Shown piece after piece: positions 35,160 to 59,400 of a stretch of 64,000 bases of DNA. The translations under genes and the position numbers were made by a program. The notes below the pieces were generated by a model. It saw only the letters and a list, made by a program, of their open reading frames with translations. It made no database searches and was not told where the DNA came from. Every line of letters starts with the position of its first letter. Within the stretch, counting starts at the first letter, position 1. The DNA is taken from positions 21,744,807-21,808,806 of the forward strand of contig NC_040016.1 in assembly GCF_000972845.2 (NCBI RefSeq), written 5' to 3'. This DNA is from Larimichthys crocea (Eukaryota > Chordata > Actinopteri > Sciaenidae).

Positions 35160-36620
35160 GATGGTGAACTCAGATACAACAGCAGCGCAGCAGCGGCCTC
35201 ATGGAGACAGTTGCCACGGAGACCGGCGCACGTCATCCCCCGTAGCGGTTGCCATGGCCCTCATGACGTCAAAGCCCCTCGCAAGATGCTCAGGAAACCC
35301 CCTGGCGCGGTCACCATGGATACTGGCGGGGGGAGGGGTGGGGTTTTAGAGGAAGCGGAAGTGTCAGAGCAGGCGGAAGTGGTACTGCCCTGAACACCGT
35401 GACCAGCGAGCGGAGGACGGCTTGATAAACTCCCCATCGACCAGAGACTAAACCCGGGACTCCTTAGCACGCTCCGAATGTGAGTTCACCTGCATATCAC
35501 TCGATTAACTGCGGGGTAACGCGGGTCTGTCAGCGGTGGCACCGTTCGCTGCCTCTGCGGCGGCGGAAGGTTCCCATTGTGGCGAAGGGGGCTGTGCGGA
35601 TTCTAGGCCGAGACTTGTGTGTGGTGGGGGGGGGGGCAAACCGGGGAAGAAATACCCCGTAAAACACCTGCCGCGGTGTTCCCGCGCTGTATAACACGCT
35701 ATTTATCGTGTTTTCAAACGAAGGCCGCGGACTCCTCCGGTCCGCTTTGCCATGCGTGGTGGTGGTGGCGGCGGTGACCGTGTAGCGGAGGAGGAGGAGG
35801 GGGGAGAACCAGCACCCGAGTCTGGCCATTTTGACAGCTTAGTGCGCTGGGCCGCCGCTGACAGACATTTTAGCTTAACACAGGAGAACGTATAACGGCA
35901 CCATCCCACTATATATACATAAATACATATCATATATATCCTCATGTATTCAAACAACGGCAGAATTAACGTCTTTTTTTTTTCTTTTTCTTTTTTTTAG
36001 CTCGGAGGCGTCACGGCCGTTACCGTTAGTGAGGCGTTAGTTAGTCCCCTCCCCCCCGCTCCCTTTCCCTTTTTAAAATACTTTAAAAATCTTTATTTCG
36101 ATGTCATTTAACTAACATTGGAGGGAGTTATTGTGAAAAATGGGAACATAACGCCCTGTTATTTAGGTCCTGACGGTAGCATGAAGCGTTATAAACCCCG
36201 CGGCCGTTTGTTAGCCCGTGTGACGTAGCCTAGCCTAGCGTGCTAACTAGCCTAGCACGCTAGGCTAGTTAGCACGCTAGGCTAGGCGGTAATCTAGCTC
36301 CATCTTAAAAAATTCCGCAGGGGAATGCGACAAGGAGGGCGTAGCTGTTCAGCAGGCCGACCACACGTCGAACACTCGTTTCTCTAACCTGTAGACACCT
36401 TGTTTATTTTGTTTTTCTTGGGGTTTTTCTTTTTTTTTTTCAAGCCGTCTGTGTCAGCTGAAACTGGGGCGCGTCTCGTCGCCTCGTTCCCCATTTTCCT
36501 CGGTGCGCATTATAATGTAGCATAGTTAGCTCCACGGGTCGGACGTGTTGGTAGCGTGCCAGGTTGATTGTAGTTGACAAGCAAAGGGAGGTAGGGAGGA
36601 GGAGGAGGCCGAGCTGAGAT
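35160..36620 (+). promoter_or_regulatory. ywhab: CpG-rich promoter region, probable ywhab 5' end
   Basis: This is the most GC- and CpG-rich sequence upstream of the ywhab start codon, and no other gene is in reach. Mammalian YWHAB begins with a non-coding exon, and the coding exon here is preceded by a strong acceptor at 41400, so a 5' exon must lie upstream. Possible donors include GAAT|GTGAGT at about 35481, but I cannot decide between candidates, and no TATA box is obvious. 35998 has a strong pyrimidine tract plus AG. The minus-strand open frame at 35530-35829 is most likely a by-product of GC richness. Confidence 0.55.
36228..36287. repeat. perfect inverted repeat, 29-bp arms, 2-bp loop
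   Basis: The left arm 36228-36256 (GCCTAGCCTAGCGTGCTAAC ...) is fully complementary to the right arm 36259-36287, with only AC between them. GCTAG/CTAGC words make up the arms. It sits inside the CpG-rich promoter region. Confidence 0.9.
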
Positions 36621-36927
36621 CAGTTTAAACCTTTTTAACGCTTCATTAATGCGCACGTAGCGCGTGATTTTTGTTTTATTTTTTAAAAACCCCGGTGTTA
36701 AATGCTAACCACCGATTAGCCTCGAAGGCACAGCGCGGTTTGTCCGCGTTGGATGCCACATGCTGCCCAGCTTTTTCTTTTGTACATATTTTAATGCTTG
36801 TGCCCCATCAAATCCACATTGTTACAATTAAATGCATCATGTTAAGGCACGACAGTAAAAATATGAGGGGGTAAAAAAGGAATTTATTCAGTTTTAATGG
36901 AAACATAACATCATATGAACCTGAGAC

Positions 36928-37200
36928 CAATTAGATATACTTTTATTCATCCCACCACAGGGAAATGTACTTGTTACAGCAGCAGAGGAAAGTGTAGAAT
37001 TAGAAAAGAGTAAAAAAGAAAAACAAATATCTATAACCTTCAATAAACACAAAAAAACAATCAACCTTCAAAACAGACAAGTACTGAGGATAAAAGTGGC
37101 ATGATATATAGAGTATTGTAATGTAAAGTGACCATAGTGTAAGAAATATTGCAAAGAAAGTGACCATGATACAAATATTATTATTGCAAGAGTAGTGACA
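36928..37200 (-). mobile_element. LINE 3' end, copy B
   Basis: TTAGATATACTTTTATTCAT, CACAGGGAAATGTACTTGTT, TCAACCTTCAAAACAGACAA and GACCATAGTGTAAGAAATAT match copy A at 33484-33800 with small deletions. Same orientation as copy A. Confidence 0.6.
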
Positions 37201-38219
37201 GGTGTGCAGTTTATTTTATAAGCATGCTCCCTTTCTTATAATCATACTTTTGTAATGGTTTATTCATAAGCAAGGTGTTTCCATACAAATTAAAACACCA
37301 TCTTGCCTATGGTTGTATCATTATCGTGTAAAGAGTCCAGTATAGTCACCTTTTATAAGCATGCATTTGTTAGATTTTGGTAACACACCTTACAGTGTCC
37401 TAAAATAAAAATGGCACTGACGGGTAAAAGCCAACATAATTGACGTATCTTGATTGATTGATTAGTAGTTTGGTCTATAAAATGGTGATAAATGCCCTTG
37501 GCTATTTCCTCGAACCCGAGATAGACGGACTCAAATATTAAGATCTTTAGTACATGATCGTATAGAAGACAGAAAGCGACTCAAATGGTTTGCTTATTAA
37601 TGATTAAGGTCTGTGTTGCATTAAAAGGCCAGTAATGCTGTGCAGTATAATTTAAAATGTTCATTTAGGTTTGTGAAATTCATAAAGCAAACACCTTCTC
37701 ACCATGATCATTCTAAGTTATTACAGTCATATGCATGATTATCAAACTGACCACAGTGGCGTTGGGAAATACAAAACAATCGGATTTCCTTTGTGTCAAC
37801 ACAGTTCAGAGGGACCTCCGGTCTCTTCTGTGATTGTTAGTTTGTTTGATAATGGAGGAAATAAGTGTCTAGATTTATAATGATCTCATACACTAATGGT
37901 CTCACCAATTTGTTTAGGTTTTTCCTAAACGAATGGAACTGCACTCAATATCAGCAGCAGTTAATTGATTTTACGAGTCGCCCTTTGAAATGTGGCTTTG
38001 GTGCGCTCCCAGCTGAGAGGCTAATAATTACTCTGCAGATCACAGCAAGAGCGTAAGAGGATCAAACTTTGACTGACAGGTTTTGAATATGTCCGATAGC
38101 ATCTTTTCACCACCGTGGCATTCTCATTATTCTAATACACACCAGTTATGTTAAAGTCCTGATGGAAGTCTGTGGTCTTGAAAACATTGCTAACATTGGA
38201 GCACACTGGATGTCATTTT
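37201..38219. other. probable ywhab intron 1, no other feature recognised
   Basis: No exon, repeat terminus or regulatory element could be supported. Confidence 0.4.
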
Positions 38220-38476
38220 TTAAATGTCCTGTGTGTGACATTTAAGGGTATCTATTGACAGAAATGGGATATAATATTCATAACTATATCTCCAGAGGGA
38301 GTGGGTCCTTTTCCACCCTGGCTCTACAGAAGACCTGTTACATTTAAGTTTTACGGCCACTGTAGTTTCTTTTTCTTCACGTTTGAACCCAGAAGGAGAG
38401 GTGAAGGGTTTTCAGTCGGTTGCAATCTAAATCTTCACCACTAGATGCCGGTTAATTCTACACACTGGACCTTTAA
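38220..38476. mobile_element. MITE with TTAA ends (about 257 bp)
   Basis: It starts TTAAATGTCCTGTGTGTGAC and ends TCTACACACTGGACCTTTAA, imperfect inverted repeats with TTAA on both sides. Internal GGTATCTATTGACAGAAATG, TAATATTCATAACTATATCT and TCTTCACCACTAGATGCCGG are the conserved body of a common teleost MITE. Confidence 0.75.
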
Positions 38477-50555
<12,079 letters not shown>

Positions 50556-52715
50556 AGCGCACTTCACTGTTAACCCATCCCCACTCTCTTCCTTCCTTCC
50601 TTCCTTCCTTCCTTCCTTTCTTCCTCCTTTTATCTCTCTTCCTCTTTCTTCTCCTCTTCTTCGTACACATAAAACAGCCCGTTCATTCCCTCGTCCCACT
50701 TTTTTCAAAGCCCAGCCTCCCAACTTCCCTTCTGTATAACCAACAGCATGAATAGTACCTGACCTTCACGAGCAGATACGATGAAAGAGAAAAGGAGAGG
50801 GAATTTAAAAAAAAAAGAAGTCCATCAGCCCAAACATCCCTCCGTCCCTCCTTCCACCCTCCCTCTTTATTATGGCACTCCGAGGCGGACCAGTAGAGTA
50901 AAAGCCACTGGCCGGTCAAGTCTTACAGCACGCAGGGAGGGTTTTTATCCAGAACCACAAATTCAGTTCACATTCCCGTTTTTTTTAGCCTTTTCATTTA
51001 ATCTGTCTCCTCCATTCCTTCCGTTCTTCCCTCCCTCCTAACCTCCTCTGCCCTCCCCTCCCTCCGCTCTCTAGCGAGTTAATGCATTTATATATATATA
51101 GTTGTCCATCCCTTCTTCTTTTTTTTGGCTTTTCTTAGTGTACTGGCTGGTTTTATTCCACTCTAAACAAAACCGACAACAACAAACAAAGGTTATTAAA
51201 CTGTCCGTTTATTTTCAACAAACACTGTGATGCTTAAGTTTTTCCTCCACCTCGCCGCCAGATTTGAGTTTGATGGCAAAAGAAAATAAAGAATCAGCTG
51301 GGAGGGTGTGTGTGTTTGAACAGCAGTACGATTCTGCTGAGGTTCATACAGAAGGGTGCTCCTACAAGGCTGTATTGTGACACTGACAAATCTAAAAAAA
51401 AACAAACCAAGCGTTTCACCTGCTGCGTGATCAAATCACATTTCTGTTTCACTCTCTAACCCCGAGTTTTATTTGATGCCATTCTCCAGATTAAAAAAAA
51501 AAGGAGCTGAAACTGATTTGAGAAATCATTAAAGACTAAAAAAAAAAACATTCCATCTTAATGTTTGATCCAAATAAAGTAAAAATAAAAACCCGCCTGC
51601 TTCCTTTGGATCCGCCTCCCGTCAAGGTGCTGTCGAACATCAGTCCAGTCCTCGTCCCTGAACTTTGGTTCATTTCTTTCTTGTTTTTGCGATTGCTCTT
51701 CGTCTTTAACAGAAATCAAACTCCGGTTTTTGAAAAAACTGTAAAATTGTAAAACGTTTTTAGAGCTTAACTGTAAATCTGTCTTTTGGAGAAAAAGAAT
51801 CACAAAAAAACAAACGGTTTGTTGTTGATGTTAACACCCGCTTGCAATGGAAACCCTGAAGCCGTTACAGTCAGCTGCTGTTCAGAGCTTTTTCTTTTCT
51901 TTCCCTCCTTTTTGCCCCTTTTTACTGCTCGTACCGACAAGTCTACAAGTTTCCGGTCGCTGCTTGAATGGTCCGACGAGAACGTGTGCCGTCATCTTAT
52001 CACCGTGTGAATCTACCGCGGATGGACACCCAACGCAACGTCCCGCTTCTGCATTGACCAAATCAAATTTTAAGGTTAAAACTGTCAAACTGGAGACGGA
52101 AAACAAAGGAAGCCGTGAAGCCGATCGGCCCGTTATCTACCTGTGGAAGAGTTCATAAACATATTTACGCGTCGGCCTTTTTTGATATTTCGACTGCGTT
52201 TAGAAAAAGAGAGAACACTCGACTGATTTCAGATCTGATTCTTTAATAATTCAAACGTTTGAAGTGGTAATCCTGCCTGTACTCACTCCTAAAATCTTAA
52301 AATCCCAAACCAAACTTTAAGAAATATCGTCCAACCAACCTGACAGACGAGAAATAGTTGAATGATAGTTTGTTCCTCCGCTCAGTGTCACAATAACCTT
52401 GGCATTAACCATCTCGACATTCCACTCTGTAGGTGTAGAAAAGTCATGTGTCTCAGTGTTTATTTGTTTTGTTTTTTTTCTTCTTTTTTTGCTGGGGACA
52501 AAATGTTTTCATGCACTGACGTTTAAAAGAAAAAAAAAAGGTAAAAGTAATTATTCCTCCCTGCCGCTCTTTTTTCTCGTTAGCTGAACAAAAAGGCAGT
52601 TACGCTTTCTAAAGGAAAAAATGATCCCATGCAGTAGTGAATGTGGCACCGAGCCTGTCTGTATATCTGGTATCTCAAATCATTTTTTGTTTTTACTGAC
52701 CAGTATTCTGCTTAA

Positions 52716-52721
52716 AATAAA
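52716..52721 (+). terminator. ywhab: candidate poly(A) signal AATAAA (ywhab)
   Basis: AATAAA followed within 10 bases by a long genomic A run. The A run can also prime falsely in cDNA, so 3' ends mapped here need care. Confidence 0.45.
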
Positions 52722-53019
52722 AAGGAAAAAAAAAAAAAAATAACCCAAAAAAAAAAACAAAAAAAAAAGTTTGCTTCTGTGACGGTTTTATTGCTTAGCG
52801 CGCACGTGGTTGTGAAAATTTAGACTTAGCTTAAGGACGCCGATTAAAAAATTACCAAAAAACACAAAAAAAACCCTTCGACACTTCCCCTCCCCCATCC
52901 TGGTTATTGACGTAATACTAGATTTGTGTATGTCTTTTAAAAAAAAAAAAAAAAAAATCCAACTAGTTTCACCTTACATGTTATAAACAGGACAAAATGT
53001 AAAAGACAATTTAAAGTGA

Positions 53020-53025
53020 AATAAA
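53020..53025 (+). terminator. ywhab: candidate distal poly(A) signal AATAAA (ywhab)
   Basis: AATAAA in AGTGAAATAAAGGTTTTATC, followed by a T/G-rich CTGTTCTGTTTATT element about 30 bases on. This arrangement fits a polyadenylation site. Confidence 0.55.
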
Positions 53026-53045
53026 GGTTTTATCAGTTCCGAATC

Positions 53046-54546
53046 AGCCCTGTTCTGTTTATTATCACCTCTAGCCTCTTAATGTTTGATTTATTTATAT
53101 TTATTCTGTTTGTTTTGTTTTTTATCTCATTGAGTTTCTTGGTTGAAGTTGCACAGCACGCAGGAAGTCAGAGAAAACTTCCAAAAAGTTTAAACGAAAC
53201 ATGTAACTTTGCTTGTAAACAGCGACATCTAGTGGTTAAAAAATTGGTACTGCGGTCCAAATTTAAAACACTGGAGTCGGTACTTGGGTTTATTTCATGA
53301 GTCAGCTTTTTCATCATGGTCACTGCGAAATAACGGCAATTAGTTTAATTTGATTAGTGTCCGATTTGTTTGAGAGAGGGACAGAAAGCAAACGTCCAGT
53401 GGAAGAAACATTGCGCAAAACAGTAATGAGGTAGTGGGTCGTGTTTTTGACAAATTTCGAGCTAAAAGTTGCCGTGACCTGGTCTGTCCTCTCTATGGAC
53501 TCAACAAAACCGTCTCCGTCTGGAAGGAGCTCAAGTTGGTCCGTGTGTTTACTGAGGAACTCGATGACTTCGTATCTTCCCACAGCGGTGTTTTAGGTCA
53601 AGTGTTTGGAAACTAATCAAGGGGAAATAATCGATGAATTGGGTCGGTACCTTTAACATCTTCCCAAAAAAAATCCTCTCAGCATTCTGATTTCTGATAC
53701 AGCCTAAATTATTTCAAATACAAAGTTCATGACTTCATTTTCATTGTTTTGATTCACTCGAATCTTTCAAATTTATCTCCAATATTTACGCAAATCTAAC
53801 GTTACTCCGTTGATCCACTTTGTTTGCTTCCATGGCTGTTAATGTTTCATATCTGGTGGACACAGAAATGCAAATTTTGAACCGGATAACAGAAGGCTGC
53901 CGTGTTCTCCCTGATCGTGTCTGTTAACTGTTAAAATGCAAATCTGGCGACATGCAAATTTCTTTTCTTTTGAAGACCAAAGGGCAGAAAACACCTCCGA
54001 TTGATCTGCAACAGGTTCAAACATTAAACGCTCGAATGAATCCTAGTTAATCAACTTTTAATTGCCCCATGCTCCTTTTTAATGTTTGAATTGGACCAGA
54101 TCTGGGAAAAGTCACGTCCGAGCGCGCTGCCAACACAAACTTCACTTACCTTCTTTTGGTAGTTGCACTTACGAGGTTGTTTGCATGAGCAGCTGGGGAC
54201 GTTGGATCAAATATTTCAAACCAAGTAGCGTGTGGTGCTGCAGCCTCACGGGGAACAAAGGTTGCTGGTTCGAACCTCGGCACGATGAAGACGCTACATC
54301 TGCATCACCGTACAGATTTTATACCGCTTCACCACTTAAACCCGTTTAACAGGTGGGGATGTGTTCTTAGCCAGGCCCGTAACTTCAGACTCAGAGTCAG
54401 GACATGTTCTGGCACGTATCCCCACATTATAAAATTCTTTTCACACCCAAATCCCAATCCAATCTTTATGCTAAGTTACGAGTGGTCAACCTCAAGAAAT
54501 TTCCCCAAACGTTTAGTTTAAAGCTGTAAAAAAGACACAATCATTG
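53046..54546. other. intergenic between the convergent genes
   Basis: About 1.5 kb with no exon seen. 54226-54300 (GCCTCACGGGGAACAAAGGT, GCTGGTTCGAACCTCGG) resembles a fragment of a common tRNA-like fish repeat with a B-box-like GGTTCGAAC. Confidence 0.5.
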
Positions 54547-54561
54547 TTTATTACGTTTATT
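54547..54561 (-). terminator. tomm34: candidate poly(A) signals of tomm34
   Basis: Two minus-strand AATAAA hexamers (TTTATT at 54547-54552 and 54556-54561 on the plus strand) are the first I see downstream of the tomm34 stop codon. Confidence 0.45.
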
Positions 54562-56363
54562 TGCAGTTAAAACACAAGCAGGTCGACAAAAATCAGATGT
54601 GATGAAACAAACAAACAAAAAAAAAAAGGATCTTAGTTTGCAGGCGGGGTCGGGCAGTAATCCTAAGTGTAGCTGTAACTTACAGACGAGAGAGAGAGCA
54701 GAGCTCGAGGTGTTAAACTAATCCAAAGTAGCAGACGGAGGATGATAAACAGGCACTTTGGGCAAAGATGGAGACGGCCGAGCTACAGTAGAATTTCACA
54801 ACAGAACAAGGATATTAGGAAAAAAAATAAGAGACAGTACTTGATGATGACCCGTCTGAGGACAGTTTCACTTGGTTCATAAACCTTCAAATGGAAAGGA
54901 AACAAACTGATCAGTAAACTGTCAGAGTGACGAGACATTCAGACATCCTGACACGAGGCAGGACACGGGTTGTATCGGACCAAACCTTACCAATATAAAC
55001 TGACAAACAGGATAAAGACCGATGCTACGTTCACGTCATATCAGAGTTATGACGACCAGTTTGACTAAAGAGGGTTCAGAGATACAAGACCTTGAGTTTT
55101 ATGATCTCTTCAATCCGTCTCGATATGACGTAAACACCAGAAACATCGATCCTCTGACAAACGTTCACTCAAAGCCTCAGAAAACCAAATATAGGATAAA
55201 TAAACTACCTGAGAGTAGAACATGGTGTGAAAGAAAAAAGGCTGATTTCTTGTAATTCAAACACAGAATAAACCTTTTACAATCACCGGTGACGTGAAGC
55301 CGGCTTCGATGTGGCGGTGGGTCGAACCGCAGCGATTAAATCGCTCGGTAACCTCCAGAAAACTGGATCACCGAGTTTCGGGTATTTAGTGATGGGCGTT
55401 CTACTCTGACGTTCTATAGAATAATACATAATAATGGGAAGTATTGCAACAAGTACTTTTCTGTGAGATGATGTCAATATTACCTGTGGTAGATATGCTA
55501 AATACTCAAGTGAATTTACAAATAAATCTCACATTATAATGCACATTAATAGATATTAAATGACATACATGATGTACGTCGATGGTTTTGAAGCGTGCGT
55601 CAGTTGATGGCAGTAAGCGGACCTCGAGTTGCTCAGGTTTCAAACAATACAATCTCCGTTAATTAAACGTTGACTATCCAAAGTACTGAAGTTATTAAAA
55701 AAACAGATCTACAATCAGAACGCCGCCATCCACGACTGATTAAGTCGTGAATAAACTCCAGCTCGCTCTTCCTCCGCCTCCCGTGCAGTCGACCAACGAT
55801 CACAGTGAGACAGAGAGAGAGTTAAAGACGGTTGGTTGTTTTTTGACAGAATATTAAAATGCTGCTGTGTCTGTCTGATTTCTTTTTATCGTGTTATCGA
55901 ACAAGGTATCAACAATTCAAGGTCAACAGTGAACTTAAGTTTAGTTGTCGAGCAGGAGCTCCGCCTTCTAAACGTCACGTCACACGGCGATGGCAAAAGC
56001 TTATTCTCGGTTAGAATTCTGATGTGTCAATAAACTTCAGCTCTTTTAAATAACCATAAATACTCAGTGACTTAAAACTGGTGAGATACAAACATTCTTT
56101 CTTCTTCAGTTCTCAGCTGCGTTTCCCAGAAGCGTCTCGTGGCCGAGCTCGCGTTTGTTCCAGCGACAGTCGAAGGGATCAAAACACGTGTTCGGTACGA
56201 GGGGAAGCTTTTGGGAAACGCGCGCTCGCGTCCTCTGACTTTGAAACGGTCGAATCGTGTCGCTGCTCGTGAAGACGTCAGGGATTCTTCGTCCTCTTCT
56301 TCTTTCTGTAACGCAGCGCAGTGACAGATCCTTACCGCCGTCTCCAGAGTCCCTGATGTGTCA
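54562..56363 (-). other. tomm34: probable tomm34 3' untranslated region
   Basis: It runs from the stop codon to the first minus-strand AATAAA pair. I see no exon or complete mobile element here. Whether it is one continuous exon cannot be shown from sequence alone. Confidence 0.4.
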
Positions 56364-56465
56364 TCACTTCTTCTTCTGCACGTCCTGCAGCAGCTTCAGG
56401 GCGGCCGAGTTCTTTGGTTCCACTTTGAGCAGGTTGTTCAGGTCGTCCACGCACGCCTTGATGTC
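56364..56465 (-). CDS. tomm34: tomm34 last coding exon
   Basis: Acceptor TTGTTCCTGCAG. It encodes DIKACVDDLNNLLKVEPKNS then AALKLLQDVQKKK (291-323), with TGA at 56364-56366 on the minus strand. It closes the last TPR helix pair. Confidence 0.94.
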   Translation of the reverse strand, partial: DIKACVDDLNNLLKVEPKNSAALKLLQDVQKKK

Positions 56466-59400
56466 CTGCAGGAACAATGACGACGGGTTACAGAGAGTTC
56501 GCAGACAGATCCGGGAGTTTGAACCATGAATAATGACGGAAAAATCGATTCTTTGGTGCACTGAAGACTCTTTGAATAGATAACACACAAACGTCACTGC
56601 TCAGTTCTCGTGACAGACTCTTCCAAAACTGGAGTCAACAAATCTTTAGAGCAAAAAACCAAGTTAAATGATGAACCCATTCATACCTGGTATTAACACG
56701 TGATTTTAAACTGTGGTACAAATACGGTACATGGAGGAATCTCATCATTTTAAAGATTCAACAGCATCAGTACTACAAGAAACTGAATAAAAATACTTTT
56801 CAGTTTCAGGATCCACAGTTAAATCCAAGATTAGTTACAAAAAACTGCAATCATGACTCCAAACGGAAACTAAAAGGAAGAGGAGTGAAGATCAGGAGCC
56901 GAGGAGCTCAGGTTCTTCTTCCTGTGTGAACCGTCACTGTATTTTAACGTCTGTTATACCGGTGGTACCTGCAATATATTCTGGTGGTACGTTCGGTAAA
57001 ATGTTTGAGACAATCAGTACGTGGCTCTGTAGCCCTGTCAACAAAGAGCAACTTCCGGTTGACCTCCACTTATCAGCAACAACAAACTATCCGACAGCAT
57101 TCAAACAAAGAAGGGGTGCGAGGAGATGGACAGTTGCAAACATTTCGTGCATTATCTTCCTCCTGTCGATCGACCTTTTCTGGCAACAACACCACGATTT
57201 AATACGACGTCTCCTTTCACCCCGGCGGAAATTCTCGAGCATGCACAGAATGCAAAATCCGATTTAGATCCGATTGCTGAGTATACACGGCGTTAAAATG
57301 CCGACTATGAACGAATTATCTAGGTGTTTGTATCCGATTTTGAGATGTCTGTTAAGTAGGTCGGACTAAGGTGTTTACAGGCAAAGTCCAAATGTTTTGC
57401 TGCATGTAAACGTACTGACTGTAAACTACACCTTCATCTACCCTCACTGATATGGAGCTACGATAACTCCAGCCAACCGTTACTGCACGCCGCTGCGAGC
57501 AGCGAGGTGACGTCTCGTCTGAGTACTGATGAGGAGACGCCGCCACGGGGAACAGCAGCAATTATTTTGTCTCCATGAAACCTTCCAGACAGACAGACAC
57601 TTTAATGTTAGCGGTGGTGGAGGTGATGGAGGTGCGGGCGCTCACCTTGAGCTCCTTGTGAGCCTGAGCTCTCCTGTAGAGGGCCTTGATGTTGCTGCTG
57701 TCAATCATCAGAGCCTCGTCACAGTCTCTGACGGCGTCTTTGTACTGCTTCACCGACAGGTAACACAGCGCCCTGATAACACACACACACACACACACAC
57801 ATCAATATTACAGTCTATAGATTACAGACTGAATTTCATCCACGAGCCACATCAGCCACATTCTTCAGTCCGGTCAGGTCGGTGGGTCTGGCTGGTTCGT
57901 CCACCAGGTGACAGCATAACCTCGGCTATAAATATGTGGGGGTCTGATTCATTGAAGTCATTTTAGCAACAATGACACAGCCTGCTGACGGTGATCGACC
58001 TTCAAGCTGAGTCATCGACCTCGAGATCTCAGAAATCTGGACGTGTGGACGAAGACGTGACGTACCGGTTGGTGTAAGTCGTGATCTCGGTCGGGTTGAG
58101 TTTGAGGCTCTGGCTGTACTTCTCTATGGCCTTCTTGTGCTCGCCTTTCTTCACGAGGGAGTTGCCTTCTTCTTTCAGGGTTTGGGCTTTCTTCTTGTCT
58201 TTGTCGCTGGGAGCTGACGAGAGGAGAAGAATGTGATCGTTACTCGCTTTCAAACCCGTCAAAGTCTGTTGGTCAGTCATCTCTCGGCTCTAGTCTCGAG
58301 TAGAGGACAGAAAACACACAGTGGATCTTGTTACCAGGTTTGGTTGGTTGTTTGGTGCCGTTCTGTTGCGGTGCTGGGTTCTGTTGGGGTGCTGGGTTCG
58401 GCTGTGGTGCTGGGTTCGGCTGCGGGGCGGCGCTTGCTGTAGTTTTCTGGGTTAGTTTTTCTCGGACAGACAGAGGGACGGTGGGGATGGGAGGAAGCTT
58501 TTCTCTCCACGAAAGACCGTCTGCTTCTGTGAGCGCCTTCGTCATCCTGAAGAACAATGAACACAAAGTCACAAAGAGCTTAAAGGACGTCGGGGTCATT
58601 CTCTAGAACCGTTTCCAAACTTCATGTTTGTTTTGGCGCCTTGAAAAATACCTGACGTCTCGTATCTTTTTGGATACATCTGAAAACTACGAACACGAAC
58701 CCGCAGCGTCCGCCACAAACCTCCGTACCTGTTGGTGCCGTCGTGAGCGGCCGCGATGTTGCAGTCGATCTGCAGAGCCGTCTTGTAGTCGATGTAAGCG
58801 TTCCTGTAGCGCTCCAGAGCTTCGTAGGCGGCGGCACGACGCAGCAGAGACTTGATGTTGAACGGGAACAACTCGAGAGACCTGAGAGGAAACGTTCAGT
58901 TAAAACTCAAAGAACAAAAACTGAGAGTTAAATTAAACCCATGACTATAAATTACAAATAAAAACACTCACGTGTTGCAGTCTTTCACACACTCTGCACA
59001 GTTGCCGTCTTTCAGGTAAGCTGCTGCGCGGTTCGAATGCAAAATGCCCAAATCCTCCGGGTTCTTTTTACCTTGAGAGGAAACAGGAGGTCACAAATTA
59101 TTCGTCCGTTTAGGAGACACATGGAGAGAAAAACGAAAGGACGACTGACAAATGATGATTGTGGAGGAGGCGCAGGAGAGAGGCCAGGTGAGAGCACACC
59201 TGCAACCAGTTAGCTCATCACTCTACCTTGTTAACACAGAAAAAAGCTGTGAACGGTTCTTTATCCTGTTTGTCCCAGCGACAATAATAAACATAAACCG
59301 TCTGTCTGTACGTCATCTGTGCTGAAATGCCACAATGACATAACAGAGGGCTACAGAAGAGGACAGAACATTTGTTACAGCGTCAGGACACGTGAAATAT

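Larger units (their letters stand above)
50556..53045 (+). other. ywhab: ywhab 3' untranslated region
   Basis: No splice sites are needed between the stop codon and a group of poly(A) signals. It starts with a CTTC microsatellite (50588-50617) and has several A-rich or T-rich runs. AATAAA signals lie at 51285, 51573, 51584, 52716 and 53020. The last, in GTGAAATAAAGGTTTTATCA, gives the longest form (about 2.5 kb), and use of several sites is likely. The exact end is inferred. Confidence 0.65.

Noticed and set aside
35530..35829. 99-codon minus-strand open frame in the CpG-rich region
   Set aside because: Composition-driven, no domain, no splice context. It is antisense to the presumed ywhab promoter or first exon.
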